Of a stretch of 48,994 bases of DNA, positions 8,199 to 17,194 are shown piece after piece. The notes beneath the pieces are model-generated. The model was given only the letters and a program-made list of their open reading frames with translations, did not search any database and was not told the origin of the DNA. Source of the DNA: an uncultured Saprospiraceae bacterium (GTDB lineage Bacteria > Bacteroidota > Bacteroidia > Chitinophagales > Saprospiraceae); NCBI GenBank assembly GCA_938028705.1, contig CALIZI010000171.1, positions 1 to 48,994 on the forward strand. Direction: 5' to 3'. Each line of letters opens with the position of its first letter. Position 1 is the stretch's first letter. A program made the position numbers and the translations under genes.

Positions 8199-8690
8199 TC
8201 AAAAACTAAGTTCCCCGCTTCCCTTGCCACGTTGTAATAATACACTCTTTTCTTCATCACCTACATATACGTGTACTATGTTTTTTTGTTCGTCAAACAA
8301 TTCTGTCAATAGGAGATTGCTGATATTGATTTTGCTGACGGTCGGCACATCATTGATTTCGAGGTAGCACCATGTTACATCGGCTTCAAGTTCTTTGCCG
8401 AGCAAGGTGGCTTTTTGGGTTTCGCCATCGACCTCAATAGTCAATCGCCGCTCAAAATAATTAGCGAGCAAGCTGTCGGTTTCGGGGGCTTCGCGGTCGG
8501 GGTCACCCACCCACAGTTTCGTGGTAGTTCCGGCTTCCAATGCCGCCTCCAAATCATCCGTAAATAATTTGACCGCAATTTCGAGCGAGGCATTTTCCGC
8601 ATTATGCGTCACCTCCATGATGCTGACATAAAATTTGTGAGCAAAACCCGTCAAAAGAAAAAAACCGACAACTAATATAAAGTAACGCAT
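8199..8690 (-). CDS. DUF6702-family exported protein
   Basis: The 163-residue protein has an N-terminal signal/anchor (residues 1-17) followed by AHKFYVSIMEVTHN, the start typical of the DUF6702 family found in Bacteroidota. The body is predicted beta-rich, with LFTDDLEAALE and ATWCYLEI-like strands. The function of the family is unknown. It is divergently arranged with the HupE/UreJ-like membrane protein at 8833. These two families are frequently neighbours, which supports both calls and suggests a shared periplasm/inner-membrane role. The start ATG at 8690 gives a normal signal peptide. Confidence 0.75.
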   Translation of the reverse strand: MRYFILVVGFFLLTGFAHKFYVSIMEVTHNAENASLEIAVKLFTDDLEAALEAGTTTKLWVGDPDREAPETDSLLANYFERRLTIEVDGETQKATLLGKELEADVTWCYLEINDVPTVSKINISNLLLTELFDEQKNIVHVYVGDEEKSVLLQRGKGSGELSF

Positions 8691-8709
8691 GATTCATTAT
8701 TTTTACAAA

Positions 8710-8808
8710 AATTAGTTCATTGTTGATGGTTCATAGTTCATAGAAGTTTATCAGACTTTAGGAAAACTCGCTCTATGAACTATCAACTATGAACCATGAA
8801 CTGCAACA
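8710..8808. repeat. Word palindrome between divergent genes
   Basis: The left side carries gttgatggttcatagttcatag and the right side ctatgaactatcaactatg followed by aaccatgaactg; these are imperfect reverse complements. The palindrome fills almost the whole gap between the divergent DUF6702 and HupE-like genes. Confidence 0.75.
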
Positions 8809-8832
8809 AGCAACAATCAAACCAATCCAATA

Positions 8833-9417
8833 ATGGGGTCATTTTCTACATATTTGCAATTGGGTTTTGAGCATATTTCTGATATTAATGCTTACGACCA
8901 TATTTTATTTATCGTGGCTTTGTGTGCCATATACCGTTTGTCGCAGTGGCGGTCTATCGTCATACTTGTGACAGCATTTACGATTGGTCATTCGGTGACG
9001 TTGGCTTTGGCGGCACTGAAGATTATTCCGGTACGGCAGGAAGTGGTTGAATTTTTGATTCCTGTAACGATATTACTGACCTGCCTGTACAACGTGACCG
9101 GCTATGCTGCAAATTTCGACAAAAAATCATTACGTATCAAGTACCTCTTAGCTGCTTTTTTCGGATTGATTCATGGTATGGGCTTTTCCAATTATTTTAG
9201 TATGCTGATAGGCAAAAGCGATAGCCTTGTGCTGCCTTTATTTGCCTTCAATGTGGGTATCGAATTGGGTCAATTGATTATTGTAGCCATTTCACTGGCA
9301 GCGGCTTATTTGGCTCTGAATATTGCCAATGTCAAACAACGGGAGTGGAATCTGTTTATCTCCGGTGCAGTGGCAGGTATGGCATTGATGCTGATGGTGG
9401 AAACTAAATTTTGGTGA
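8833..9417 (+). CDS. HupE/UreJ-family membrane protein
   Basis: This 194-residue integral membrane protein has about six hydrophobic helices. The His-containing motifs of the HupE/UreJ family are present: YDHILFI near residue 22, TIGHSVTLALA near 52 and GLIHGMGFS near 112. Characterised members move nickel or other metals across the inner membrane; in Bacteroidota the substrate is not established. It is divergent from the DUF6702 gene. The ATG at 8833 is the first available start and fits family length. Confidence 0.82.
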   Translation: MGSFSTYLQLGFEHISDINAYDHILFIVALCAIYRLSQWRSIVILVTAFTIGHSVTLALAALKIIPVRQEVVEFLIPVTILLTCLYNVTGYAANFDKKSLRIKYLLAAFFGLIHGMGFSNYFSMLIGKSDSLVLPLFAFNVGIELGQLIIVAISLAAAYLALNIANVKQREWNLFISGAVAGMALMLMVETKFW

Positions 9418-9573
9418 GTTTTTGAATGTATCTGCTGTTTTTTGAAGTTGAAATTTTATAAAATATTAAGCCCTGATTTTGAATAATTATAAAAAATAAG
9501 TAAAAGTTATCAGACCATTTTTCTAATTTTAATGACCTTATTTGTTGTTTTTCAACATTTTAAAAAACATAAT

Positions 9574-9853
9574 AATCCTAATTTGTAAAAACAAACAAAA
9601 CTGTTCCTTTGCACTTTCCTAAAAAGCCCGCACCTTGTGGTCGAATTGAGGGATGAACGATGAAAACTAATCCTTCCTTTCTATAACAAAACGAATCGGC
9701 GAACATACTATTTTTGATTCGCGCGAATTTAATTAATCAATAATATGCTTTACGGTTTTTTACTCCGAATCCATGCTTTGGCATGGGGTGAAATTCGTAT
9801 GTGTTGTGTGTACCGATTCGATATTTATTAATTTCTTTAAAAAATTATGAACG
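9574..9853 (+). promoter_or_regulatory. Structured leader element 1, homologous to 14093-14356
   Basis: The element shares blocks in order with the region upstream of the 14433 gene: aatcctaatttgtaaaaa; a promoter-like TTG (9583) - 18 bases - TTCCTTTG (9604-9611); CTTGTGGTCGAATT at 9634-9647; a small hairpin CCATGC/GCATGG at 9771-9786; a long-range pair CGAATCGG (9692) with CCGATTCG (9813); and ATGAACGATGAAAA at the end. The two copies keep the hairpins despite base changes, using G-T pairs in copy 2. Tiny frames MNDEN (9653) and MKTNPSFL (9660) lie inside. It is likely a regulatory 5' leader of the T9SS protein gene; its mechanism is unknown. Confidence 0.6.
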
Positions 9854-10885
9854 ATGAAAACAAATTTTTTAAGTAGAAACATCCTGCCAAGAGGGTCAGG
9901 AAAATTGCTAAAAATCGGCTTGATGTTTATGATTTTGGTTGGCTTTGGCTTATCAAGTCATGCCCAAACTCCATCCGACTTAGGGCAGCAACAGCACTTG
10001 TACCTCAAATTACACAATGATGATCCAACAATTCAAGATCATATCAAAGCAAAACCTGCAAGTGATGAAGCTACCAAACCATTCAGTTACAGCTACTATT
10101 GTTACGCAAATAGCGAACAAGCTACGCTGAGACTTTTTGAAGGCAGTGATATTGTAGCACCGGACAATGGTGTTTCTTTTCATACCGAATTAACACTGAT
10201 GGATGACGTACCGTTTACTTTTATTCGCTTTGGCGTATCCATAGGGAATTTTGAAAGAACGTACAGCCTAAACAACTCAAAACTGTATCATAACAAAGGT
10301 CATGTATCAGTCAGTGAAGGCGGAAAAATTGACATTTATTACGATGGTAATTACTATCAAATGCACTACGACGGTGTACCCGTAGAATGTGCCGAAGTAG
10401 GTGCATTTATTGGCTTACGAGAGGCTTTTGTCTCTACCTATGGTCGTGTAAATAGAGGTGGTGAAGTCGATTTTATGCTTGAACCGTATAGCGAGACTTT
10501 AGAACCTTGCGAAGTTGGTTGCCTTCATTTTTATGACCCGAATTTATATCAAGGCAAACCCACTCCCTGTGTACCACAGTATCTGGACATTGCTTGTGAG
10601 ACCGGGAATAAGGAAGAAGCAGTACAAGTAAATGATTTTGATGTTTATCCAAATCCTGTTAGCGACCTATTGACCGTCAAGTTTAATCCATTAAAAGATG
10701 AGCTTATTCGGGTTAATGTAGTTGATGTAATGGGACGAGTCGTGCTTTACGAAGAGCGAGATGTAACAACTAATCATACAAGTATAATCCACCTTGATAC
10801 TAAAAATCTTGTTGTTGGTATGTATTACATCAAAATTGATTCAGCATATAAATTTGAGACAAAGAAAATTAATGTACTCAGATAA
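9854..10885 (+). CDS. Secreted protein with T9SS type A sorting domain
   Basis: This 343-residue protein has a long signal peptide (hydrophobic core GLMFMILVGFGLSS, cleavage near SHAQ-T, residue ~38). The middle region (~40-250) is beta-rich with no family I recognise and resembles a lectin-like or jelly-roll domain. From about residue 260 there is a T9SS type A C-terminal domain: DFDVYPNPVSDLLTVKF, VVDVMGRVV and GMYYIKI, which directs transport across the outer membrane and anchoring or release. The start codon at 9854 is preceded by an overlapping short frame from ATG 9847. It is followed 28 bases later by the beta-helix gene, so the two are probably co-transcribed from the structured leader. 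Confidence 0.82.
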   Translation: MKTNFLSRNILPRGSGKLLKIGLMFMILVGFGLSSHAQTPSDLGQQQHLYLKLHNDDPTIQDHIKAKPASDEATKPFSYSYYCYANSEQATLRLFEGSDIVAPDNGVSFHTELTLMDDVPFTFIRFGVSIGNFERTYSLNNSKLYHNKGHVSVSEGGKIDIYYDGNYYQMHYDGVPVECAEVGAFIGLREAFVSTYGRVNRGGEVDFMLEPYSETLEPCEVGCLHFYDPNLYQGKPTPCVPQYLDIACETGNKEEAVQVNDFDVYPNPVSDLLTVKFNPLKDELIRVNVVDVMGRVVLYEERDVTTNHTSIIHLDTKNLVVGMYYIKIDSAYKFETKKINVLR

Positions 10886-10913
10886 TTAAAAACATTTTAA
10901 CAAATCATTAGAT

Positions 10914-12710
10914 ATGAAAAATATAATAATTTCTGTCTCCTTTGTGCTGATTGGCTTACTAACCCTATCATTTGGACATGCACAATGCCCACAGGGACAA
11001 ACGCCACCGGCAGAAGGATACAGTATAACAGATTATCAAAGTGAAATAGCTCAAAGGGTCAGTACAGCAGAAACCACTATTAGTACTGTACTGGATAATA
11101 TTTCACTTCAAGCAGGAAATTATATCGTTTTGAACGATAGAGATTTCTATACAAATAATACCGGAGGGTATGGTACAAAATGTAAATGGCCTTATATAGA
11201 TGCGTATAAAGATATTTATATAGATGAAATTAATGACATTACGTACATCATACTAACACCCGGAGATTATCGTGACTATTTGACTTTTAACCCACGTGCT
11301 AATCAAAATACTTATACTTATGCTCGAAAGTATTTACTGCACTATCCCGGATCAAGAGATGACCCGATGAGTACCATCCAAGCATACTTTGATGGCACAC
11401 CAACGGCAGCAGTCGATCAAGCGGAAGAGGATCGAGCTATTATTGAAAATTTTACTTTTAATCAAGGGGAATGGACTTGGGCAGTAAGAGGGATTACAAT
11501 AAGAGGAAACCACAGCTCACGACGTGATGATGAAAATAACATTTGGGGATACGGAAGCTCCACAAGTATTATCACTAGTGATAATAATATTATCGAATCA
11601 TGCTTGTTTGAAAATCAAGTAAAAGGTAATTACTTGAACATTACAAATGGTGATAACAACATTGTACATAATAATGTGATTAGAGACCAACAAGAATGTA
11701 TGATTACATATCTGGCGGGTAATGATATTATTGGGATAAAATTTGGAGCCGTCAAAGATAGCTTTGCTATCAACAATACTGTTTTGAATAACAAAATATA
11801 TAATGTTACTGATGCTATACATTTAGTGTATCAGGCAGATGACCCAACGAACCCCAACTGGGATGGAACTGATGCAGATGATACTATAGGCGAATTACCC
11901 GGTTCTTTTATCTATGGCAATGAAATGTTCAATGAAAGAATATACATGGACGACTGTGGTGAGGAGAAAATGAATGGAGAAGGTGCAATTGATATTAAAC
12001 AAGGCACTGGCGGCTATGGATTTGGTACTTACGCCAATATTTGTGAAAAAGTAATTGTTGCGAATAATGAATTTTACGGTTGGCGCAGAGCAGGTACAGA
12101 TGGACTTGGTCGGGTTATTGATCCGGGAGATAGTGATTTGGATTGCGCTAATGACCCGGGTGGTAAAGGTGGTGGTACCGGCGAAGCCGTAACATGTCAC
12201 ATCAACGCCAAAAATGTGGTGATATATAATAATGTTGTCTCTGATTGTGCTATGGGATTCTTAGCAGGTGGAGGTTTGACAACAGATGGATATGGTAATG
12301 ATTTAGAAGTCAGCCATATCGAAATTCTTGACAACCTGATTTGCGACCTATATCCATCAAAGCAAACATTCGAAAACACACCATATTTGCAAGATAAGCA
12401 AGCTGGTTTGGGTATCAAGATAAATGCTCCTTACAGTAAAATTGCCGGAAATAAAATTGTCAATACCATTCAAGGCATTCGCACACCGGAAGTAAATTGG
12501 ATAAGCGCAACAGTCGAAATTTCCAATAATTACTTTGAAAATATCGCCCGACAATTCTTTAATAGGTGTGGAGACTATAGCAACTTCACAAATAATTTTA
12601 TTGCAGATACTGAATATCAGTTGAGTTGTGGCGGAGGTGATTGTCAGGTACTTACAGATGAATTGCTTGAAGGCAACAACTGCTTGTATAACAGTCCTAT
12701 CTGCCAATAA
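10914..12710 (+). CDS. Secreted right-handed parallel beta-helix protein
   Basis: The 598-residue protein has a signal peptide (MKNIIISVSFVLIGLLTLSFG, cleaved near GHAQ). Residues ~150-560 hold repeated PbH1-type turns with stacked Asn/Ile patterns such as NNIIESCLFEN, NNIVHNNVIRD and NNVVSDCAMGF, which indicate a pectate-lyase-like parallel beta-helix. Such folds are found in polysaccharide lyases and in structural surface proteins; no catalytic set is recognisable. No T9SS C-terminal domain is present: the protein ends in a Cys-containing tail (SPICQ), so export beyond the periplasm is uncertain. It is 28 bases downstream of the T9SS gene. Confidence 0.78.
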   Translation: MKNIIISVSFVLIGLLTLSFGHAQCPQGQTPPAEGYSITDYQSEIAQRVSTAETTISTVLDNISLQAGNYIVLNDRDFYTNNTGGYGTKCKWPYIDAYKDIYIDEINDITYIILTPGDYRDYLTFNPRANQNTYTYARKYLLHYPGSRDDPMSTIQAYFDGTPTAAVDQAEEDRAIIENFTFNQGEWTWAVRGITIRGNHSSRRDDENNIWGYGSSTSIITSDNNIIESCLFENQVKGNYLNITNGDNNIVHNNVIRDQQECMITYLAGNDIIGIKFGAVKDSFAINNTVLNNKIYNVTDAIHLVYQADDPTNPNWDGTDADDTIGELPGSFIYGNEMFNERIYMDDCGEEKMNGEGAIDIKQGTGGYGFGTYANICEKVIVANNEFYGWRRAGTDGLGRVIDPGDSDLDCANDPGGKGGGTGEAVTCHINAKNVVIYNNVVSDCAMGFLAGGGLTTDGYGNDLEVSHIEILDNLICDLYPSKQTFENTPYLQDKQAGLGIKINAPYSKIAGNKIVNTIQGIRTPEVNWISATVEISNNYFENIARQFFNRCGDYSNFTNNFIADTEYQLSCGGGDCQVLTDELLEGNNCLYNSPICQ

Positions 12711-12785
12711 AAACTATCATCATTTAAAAGACCCCCTCAAAAAACATTAACAATTATTTCAACAAAAATTATAAAAGTAATAATC

Positions 12786-13943
12786 ATGAAAAATTTAAAA
12801 GTAATCATCATAATGCTCTTAGTAGCTAACTTCTCATTCGCCCAAACTAACTCATACTTTGCTCCTCCTCAAGGACAAACAGGAGACCGCAATACATTCA
12901 TTGGAGCCAAAACAGGACTTGATGCCGAAATTGGCGGAGGTAACACCCTCGTCGGACATCAGGCAGGTCAATTTGCAAAAGGACAGCGAAATGTATATAT
13001 CGGTGAAAATGCAGGTAGAGATGCCACAGGTGCAGCTTCGTATGCTACTGCAATAGGCTTTGCGGCAGGTATGAAAAACCAAACAGGATACAATGTATTC
13101 ATTGGTGGATATAGCGGACAAAACAATATTAATGGTGCTAATAATGTATTCGTCGGTAGAGATGCAGGTAAACTAAATGTATCAGGTGGTGCCAACATGT
13201 TCTTGGGAACTTACGCCGGACAAAACAATAATGCAAGCAGCAATACCTTTGTCGGCACATTTTCAGGAAGGTATAATACGACAGGTAGAGGCAATATGTT
13301 TTTAGGAACAAAATCCGGTGAAAATAATGTCGATGGAGACTTCAACTTATTCAGTGGTAACAATGCAGGTCAAGCTAATGTATCAGGTGACAAAAACGTG
13401 TATCTCGGTGCCAATGCAGGTTACTTGAACACAGGCGGTAGTAATGTATTCATCGGTTACCAAGCTGCCAAAGGCTTAACCAATGTAAGCAACAAACTCT
13501 ACATCCAAAACTCTGATGACCTTGAGACTCCACTTATTTATGGTGATTTTATCAGCGACCAAGTTGGTATCGGTACAACTGATGTACCTTCTGATTACAA
13601 ACTTGCTGTGAAAGGACATATCGTAGCCGAAGAACTTACCCTTAGCGTTTATCAAGACAATGCAGGTGGTTCGGGATGGCCTGATTATGTATTCACTGAA
13701 GATTACGACCTAATGCCACTTACTGAACTTGAAGCGCAAATTGAAACATTAGGACACCTACCCGGTGTACCTTCTGCGCAAGAAGTTGGTGAAAACGGGC
13801 ATAATGCAGGTGAAATGGATGCTATCTTACTTGAAAAAATCGAGGAATTGACCTTACACTTAATTGATATGAATAAGGACATTAAGAGACTCGAAAAAAT
13901 TGAGAAGGAACTTCGTAAAGAAAACGAAGCATTGAAAAAATAA
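12786..13943 (+). CDS. Exported YadA-head-like repeat protein with C-terminal coiled coil, paralog 1
   Basis: The 385-residue protein has a signal peptide (residues 1-20, ending FSFAQ). Residues ~28-235 are about ten repeats of ~20 residues with the core NVFIGxxAGxxNxxG, resembling the left-handed beta-roll of YadA/trimeric adhesin heads. Then comes a GIGTTxVPxxYKLAVKG segment typical of Bacteroidota fiber proteins, a WPDYVF...LPGVPSAQEV block, and a final heptad-rich coiled coil (LLEKIEELTLHLIDMNK onward). There is no T9SS domain and no YadA membrane anchor, so the route to the surface is unclear; trimerisation is likely from the coiled coil. It is paralogous to the protein at 14433-15605 and has its own terminator-like hairpin at 13959. 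Confidence 0.8.
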   Translation: MKNLKVIIIMLLVANFSFAQTNSYFAPPQGQTGDRNTFIGAKTGLDAEIGGGNTLVGHQAGQFAKGQRNVYIGENAGRDATGAASYATAIGFAAGMKNQTGYNVFIGGYSGQNNINGANNVFVGRDAGKLNVSGGANMFLGTYAGQNNNASSNTFVGTFSGRYNTTGRGNMFLGTKSGENNVDGDFNLFSGNNAGQANVSGDKNVYLGANAGYLNTGGSNVFIGYQAAKGLTNVSNKLYIQNSDDLETPLIYGDFISDQVGIGTTDVPSDYKLAVKGHIVAEELTLSVYQDNAGGSGWPDYVFTEDYDLMPLTELEAQIETLGHLPGVPSAQEVGENGHNAGEMDAILLEKIEELTLHLIDMNKDIKRLEKIEKELRKENEALKK

Positions 13944-13958
13944 GCAATTTTAATGTCT

Positions 13959-13991
13959 TAGTGCGGTGGTTTATCCGTTAAATCACCGCAC
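13959..13991 (+). terminator. Hairpin after the first YadA-like gene
   Basis: A 9-bp GC-rich stem, agtgcggtg (13959-13967) with caccgcact (13983-13991), is extended by ttta/taaa inside the loop. No long T-run follows. It lies 16 bases after the stop codon at 13943 and probably ends or stabilises that transcript. Confidence 0.65.
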
Positions 13992-14092
13992 TATAATAAT
14001 AGTTACTATAAGTTTTAATAAAAAAAACAAATTTTATTTTATAACCTTTATAATTATTGTACACTAACAATCAACTAATTCAACAATATCAA

Positions 14093-14356
14093 AATCCTAA
14101 TTTGTAAAAATGCCCTAAACCGTTCCTTTGAGATGCTGCAAAAACCCTGCATCTTGTGGTCGAATTAAGAAAGCAAGTAGATGAAAACAAAGCACTTAAT
14201 TCAAAACAACAAAACGAATTGGCAGACAACTCTTAGAGAAATATAATTCACTCACAACATGATAATTATTCTACATCTATGCTATTGCATGGACTGGGTT
14301 TTGTATGCACGGATTCGATATTTTCCTAATGACTTAAAAAAATATGAACGATGAAA
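14093..14356 (+). promoter_or_regulatory. Structured leader element 2, homologous to 9574-9853
   Basis: It has the same block order as element 1: TTG (14102) - 18 bases - TTCCTTTG (14123-14130), CTTGTGGTCGAATT (14153-14166), hairpin CTATGC/GCATGG (14277-14292), long-range CGAATTGG (14215) with CGGATTCG (14310), and the terminal ATGAACGATGAAAA. A 21-codon frame (14181-14246, MKTKHLIQNN...) lies inside. After the terminal motif the reading frame runs only 17 codons (14351-14404, MKINTQKTII...), so the gene that once followed may be lost, and the element now precedes the YadA-like gene at 14433. Confidence 0.6.
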
Positions 14357-14432
14357 ATTAATACCCAAAAAACAATAATATTTTCATTAAAACATCTAAA
14401 CTAATTTTCTAACAACATACAATTTCTTAATT

Positions 14433-15605
14433 ATGAAAATTTTAAAAATAACTGTTTTACTGCTATTCACAACCAACTTTATATCCGCACAAACTTACTC
14501 TGCCCCTGATCAAGGGCAAACAGGTGAGCGCAATGTATTTGTCGGACAAGATGCCGGACTTAATAGCAATGTGGGAGACGGGAACACCTTTTTGGGACAC
14601 AAAGCTGGAGAGTTTGCCAGTGCTGGTAGCAGAAGTGTATTCGTTGGTGAAAAAGCCGGTTACAATGCCACCGGAACATACTTAACCGCAATAGGATTTA
14701 ATGCGGGGGCAAGTAGTTCGGCAGGTTATAATGTATTCATTGGTGGATACAGTGGACAGAATACGACCACCGGAGGTAATAACGTATTCATCGGAAGAGA
14801 TGCCGGTAAAAATAATATAACAGGAAGCGCAAATACATTCATTGGTGCTTCCGCTGGTGGAAACAGCACTGGAAATGGAAATACCTTTTTGGGAGCTTTG
14901 GCAGGGCAAACCAATACAACCGGTAGAGCTAATATGTTCATAGGAGCCAATGCGGGTCTCTCCAATCTTGATGGAGAGTTTAATCTATTTTTAGGTAATG
15001 GTGCCGGTCAGGCAAACACTTCAACAAGTCGAAACCTCTATCTAGGCATCAATGCCGGTTATACCAATCAAGGTTCAAATAATGTCTTTATTGGTTATGA
15101 AGCAGGAAAAAACCTTGAAACTACTAACAACCAACTCTACATCCAAAACTCCAGTGACATCGCTGAACCACTAATTTACGGTGACTTTGCGAGAGGCGTA
15201 GTAGCAATTGATACCAGTTATGTACCCAACGGCTACAAGCTGGCAGTCAGTGGCAAAGCCATTGCCGAAGAAGTACAGGTAATGACAACAGACACTTGGC
15301 CCGACTATGTATTCGCAGAAGACTACAAGTTAATGTCCCTTACCGACCTCGAAACGGAAATCGAAACACTCGGTCACTTGCCCGGTGTACCCTCTGCCGA
15401 AGAGGTAGAAACCAACGGACATGCACTTGGTCGTATGGATGCGATATTACTCGAAAAAATTGAAGAATTGACCCTACACCTTATTGACATCAACAAGGAA
15501 GTCAAAGAGGTACGTCAAGAAAACAAAAGCCTCAAAACCAACCTCAACCTCCTCCAACAACAAAACACCAGGCTAAAAAATGAAATCGAGGCATTAAAGA
15601 AATAG
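14433..15605 (+). CDS. Exported YadA-head-like repeat protein with C-terminal coiled coil, paralog 2
   Basis: The 390-residue protein shares its architecture with the one at 12786-13943: signal peptide (residues 1-20, ending FISAQ), beta-roll head repeats NVFIGxxAGxxNxTG over residues ~28-235, a YKLAVSGKAIAEE strand block, WPDYVF with HLPGVPSAEEV, and a C-terminal coiled coil. The coiled coil is longer here and rich in Gln/Asn/Lys (RQENKSLKTNLNLLQQQN). The two are closely similar in head and C-terminal block, so a tandem duplication is likely. It lacks a T9SS domain and an outer-membrane anchor. A surface or extracellular fibre role is inferred from fold only. Confidence 0.8.
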   Translation: MKILKITVLLLFTTNFISAQTYSAPDQGQTGERNVFVGQDAGLNSNVGDGNTFLGHKAGEFASAGSRSVFVGEKAGYNATGTYLTAIGFNAGASSSAGYNVFIGGYSGQNTTTGGNNVFIGRDAGKNNITGSANTFIGASAGGNSTGNGNTFLGALAGQTNTTGRANMFIGANAGLSNLDGEFNLFLGNGAGQANTSTSRNLYLGINAGYTNQGSNNVFIGYEAGKNLETTNNQLYIQNSSDIAEPLIYGDFARGVVAIDTSYVPNGYKLAVSGKAIAEEVQVMTTDTWPDYVFAEDYKLMSLTDLETEIETLGHLPGVPSAEEVETNGHALGRMDAILLEKIEELTLHLIDINKEVKEVRQENKSLKTNLNLLQQQNTRLKNEIEALKK

Positions 15606-15960
15606 AGGAGATACTCCGGTATCCCTCACAGGCATGTTGTTGGAGAATTACAAATACAGTAATTCATCGGTGCAGTTCCCACCGCAGGGTGGGGCTGCGC
15701 CATATTTCCCTCCAACGGCAAGCAACAAACCTTATCCACTGTTCTGAGTGGTCGTCTAAGTTTACTCAATGCTGATAGTCAGCAAATTGTAATCTTGGCA
15801 GTTATCGGGAATAGTTCAATGTATTGCAAAAAACGATGAACCATGAACCGATAATTATGAACTGATAACCACTGTTTTTATTTTTTCTAACAACAACATT
15901 TATCGCAGTATTTTCTCCCCAAACACGAAAATACCCGATAAATCCAACAACACAATTATT
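15606..15960 (+). other. Gene-free region with GC-rich hairpin
   Basis: No gene is visible. gcagttcccacc near 15676 pairs with ggtggggctgc just downstream to give an ~11-bp GC-rich hairpin. It is bracketed by complementary words around gttgttggag (~15640) and ctccaac (~15711), so the segment can fold as a unit. A phrase at 15831-15870 (gatgaaccatgaac with tatgaactgataa) is repeated at 18830-18869 before another gene. It may be the 5' leader of the S74/T9SS gene at 15961. Confidence 0.4.
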
Positions 15961-17130
15961 ATGAAAAACTTAACCGCTTTTTTGAAAAACTCCATATCCA
16001 CACTATGTTTACTTTTTGTTTTATGCAGCACTTCTGATGCACAACTTCTTCATAATTTTACACGAGTACAGCAAAATGAAGGCTTGATACTACAACGCAT
16101 ACATGATGGTGGCGGTGTAGCAGACCCAACCATAGGTACCGGCATGCTAAACTTTAATAGTGATGACCACCTCGCAGGTATGGATAGATTTGAGTATATA
16201 TATATGAGAGCTACAGCAACTGATGATGGTAATAACGTAGTCATTACTAATGATGGTACAGTGATGATTGGTGCAGAGGATAATTGTGAAAATTTAAGAG
16301 ATATGAAAGAAGATGTTGATGACACTTCAAATGCTGATTATTCAGATATAAAACTATATGTTAATGGAGGAATTGCTGCCACTACGGGTAATGGAACTAT
16401 TACTATTTTATCCGACCAGCGATTTAAGAAAAACATTATTCCGCTTAAAAACAGCTTGGATGTCATCAGACAAAGTAATTTTGTAGAATTTGAGTACAAT
16501 GATCTGTCCGGTGTTGCTTCCAATAAAAAATATTATGGAATACTTGCTCAAGAGATGCAAAAAATATTACCAAGTACCATCAAAAAAGGAAGTAGAAGAG
16601 TGCGCCCTGAAGATACGAAAGGTACAGAGTTTTTAATGTTTAATCCAAATGATTTGATATATTCAGGATTAAATGCCATTAAAGAGTTGGATGAAGAAAA
16701 TCAAGTATTGAAGGATAGAGTTGCAGAATTGGAAACAGAAGTAGAAAAAAATAAAACACTTGAACAAAGAGTCAGTGAATTAGAAAAAATGTTGGCTCAA
16801 CTTACCGAAGGGGAAGGTTTAGGTGAACAAAATACCTCTACTCGAACAATTAGTGATGCAGCTTCGTCACATCTCTATCAGAATCAACCTAACCCAAGTC
16901 GCAATTCTACAGATATTGAATATTATTTATCCAGTGATTTATCAAATGCTAAAATTGTTATTCAAGATTTGAATGGTAATAAAATTACTGAATTTAATAT
17001 ACAAGGAACGGGCATAGGTAAAGTTACTTTTAATGCCAGACAATTTGGCATCACTAGTGGCACTTATATTTACTCATTGCTTGCTAATGAAACGGTCATT
17101 ACATCTCAAAAAATGATTTTTATTGAATAA
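15961..17130 (+). CDS. Secreted fiber protein with S74 chaperone domain and T9SS sorting domain
   Basis: The 389-residue protein has a signal peptide (residues 1-28, ending SDAQ). From residue ~150 a peptidase S74 / intramolecular chaperone segment begins with SDQRFKKNIIPL. The Ser-Asp pair is the self-cleavage dyad region in phage endosialidase tails, and the GILAQEMQKILP motif follows. Next comes a leucine-zipper-like coiled coil (~235-280). Residues ~308-389 are a T9SS type A sorting domain (LYQNQPNPSRNSTDIEYYL, GTYIYSLLANE). S74 domains help trimeric beta-fibres fold; joined to T9SS they imply a surface fibre. Its architecture matches the protein at 43295-44395. Confidence 0.85.
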   Translation: MKNLTAFLKNSISTLCLLFVLCSTSDAQLLHNFTRVQQNEGLILQRIHDGGGVADPTIGTGMLNFNSDDHLAGMDRFEYIYMRATATDDGNNVVITNDGTVMIGAEDNCENLRDMKEDVDDTSNADYSDIKLYVNGGIAATTGNGTITILSDQRFKKNIIPLKNSLDVIRQSNFVEFEYNDLSGVASNKKYYGILAQEMQKILPSTIKKGSRRVRPEDTKGTEFLMFNPNDLIYSGLNAIKELDEENQVLKDRVAELETEVEKNKTLEQRVSELEKMLAQLTEGEGLGEQNTSTRTISDAASSHLYQNQPNPSRNSTDIEYYLSSDLSNAKIVIQDLNGNKITEFNIQGTGIGKVTFNARQFGITSGTYIYSLLANETVITSQKMIFIE

Positions 17131-17161
17131 AACAGTCCAGCTATCTGCTTAAATTTGTCTA

Positions 17162-17194
17162 AGATGACAGGCATTTTCAAAATGTCTGTCATCT
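17162..17194. terminator. Hairpin between convergent genes
   Basis: The stem agatgacaggcatt (17162-17175) pairs with aatgtctgtcatct (17181-17194), with one mismatch. It overlaps the TGA stop codon of the minus-strand gene and lies 32 bases after the plus-strand stop, so it can serve transcripts from both sides. Confidence 0.65.

Noticed and set aside
12870-13500. DNA tandem-repeat or phase-variable region in the YadA-like genes
   Set aside because: The ~60-base periodicity comes from protein repeats that have diverged at DNA level; no identical short tandem tract that could slip was seen.
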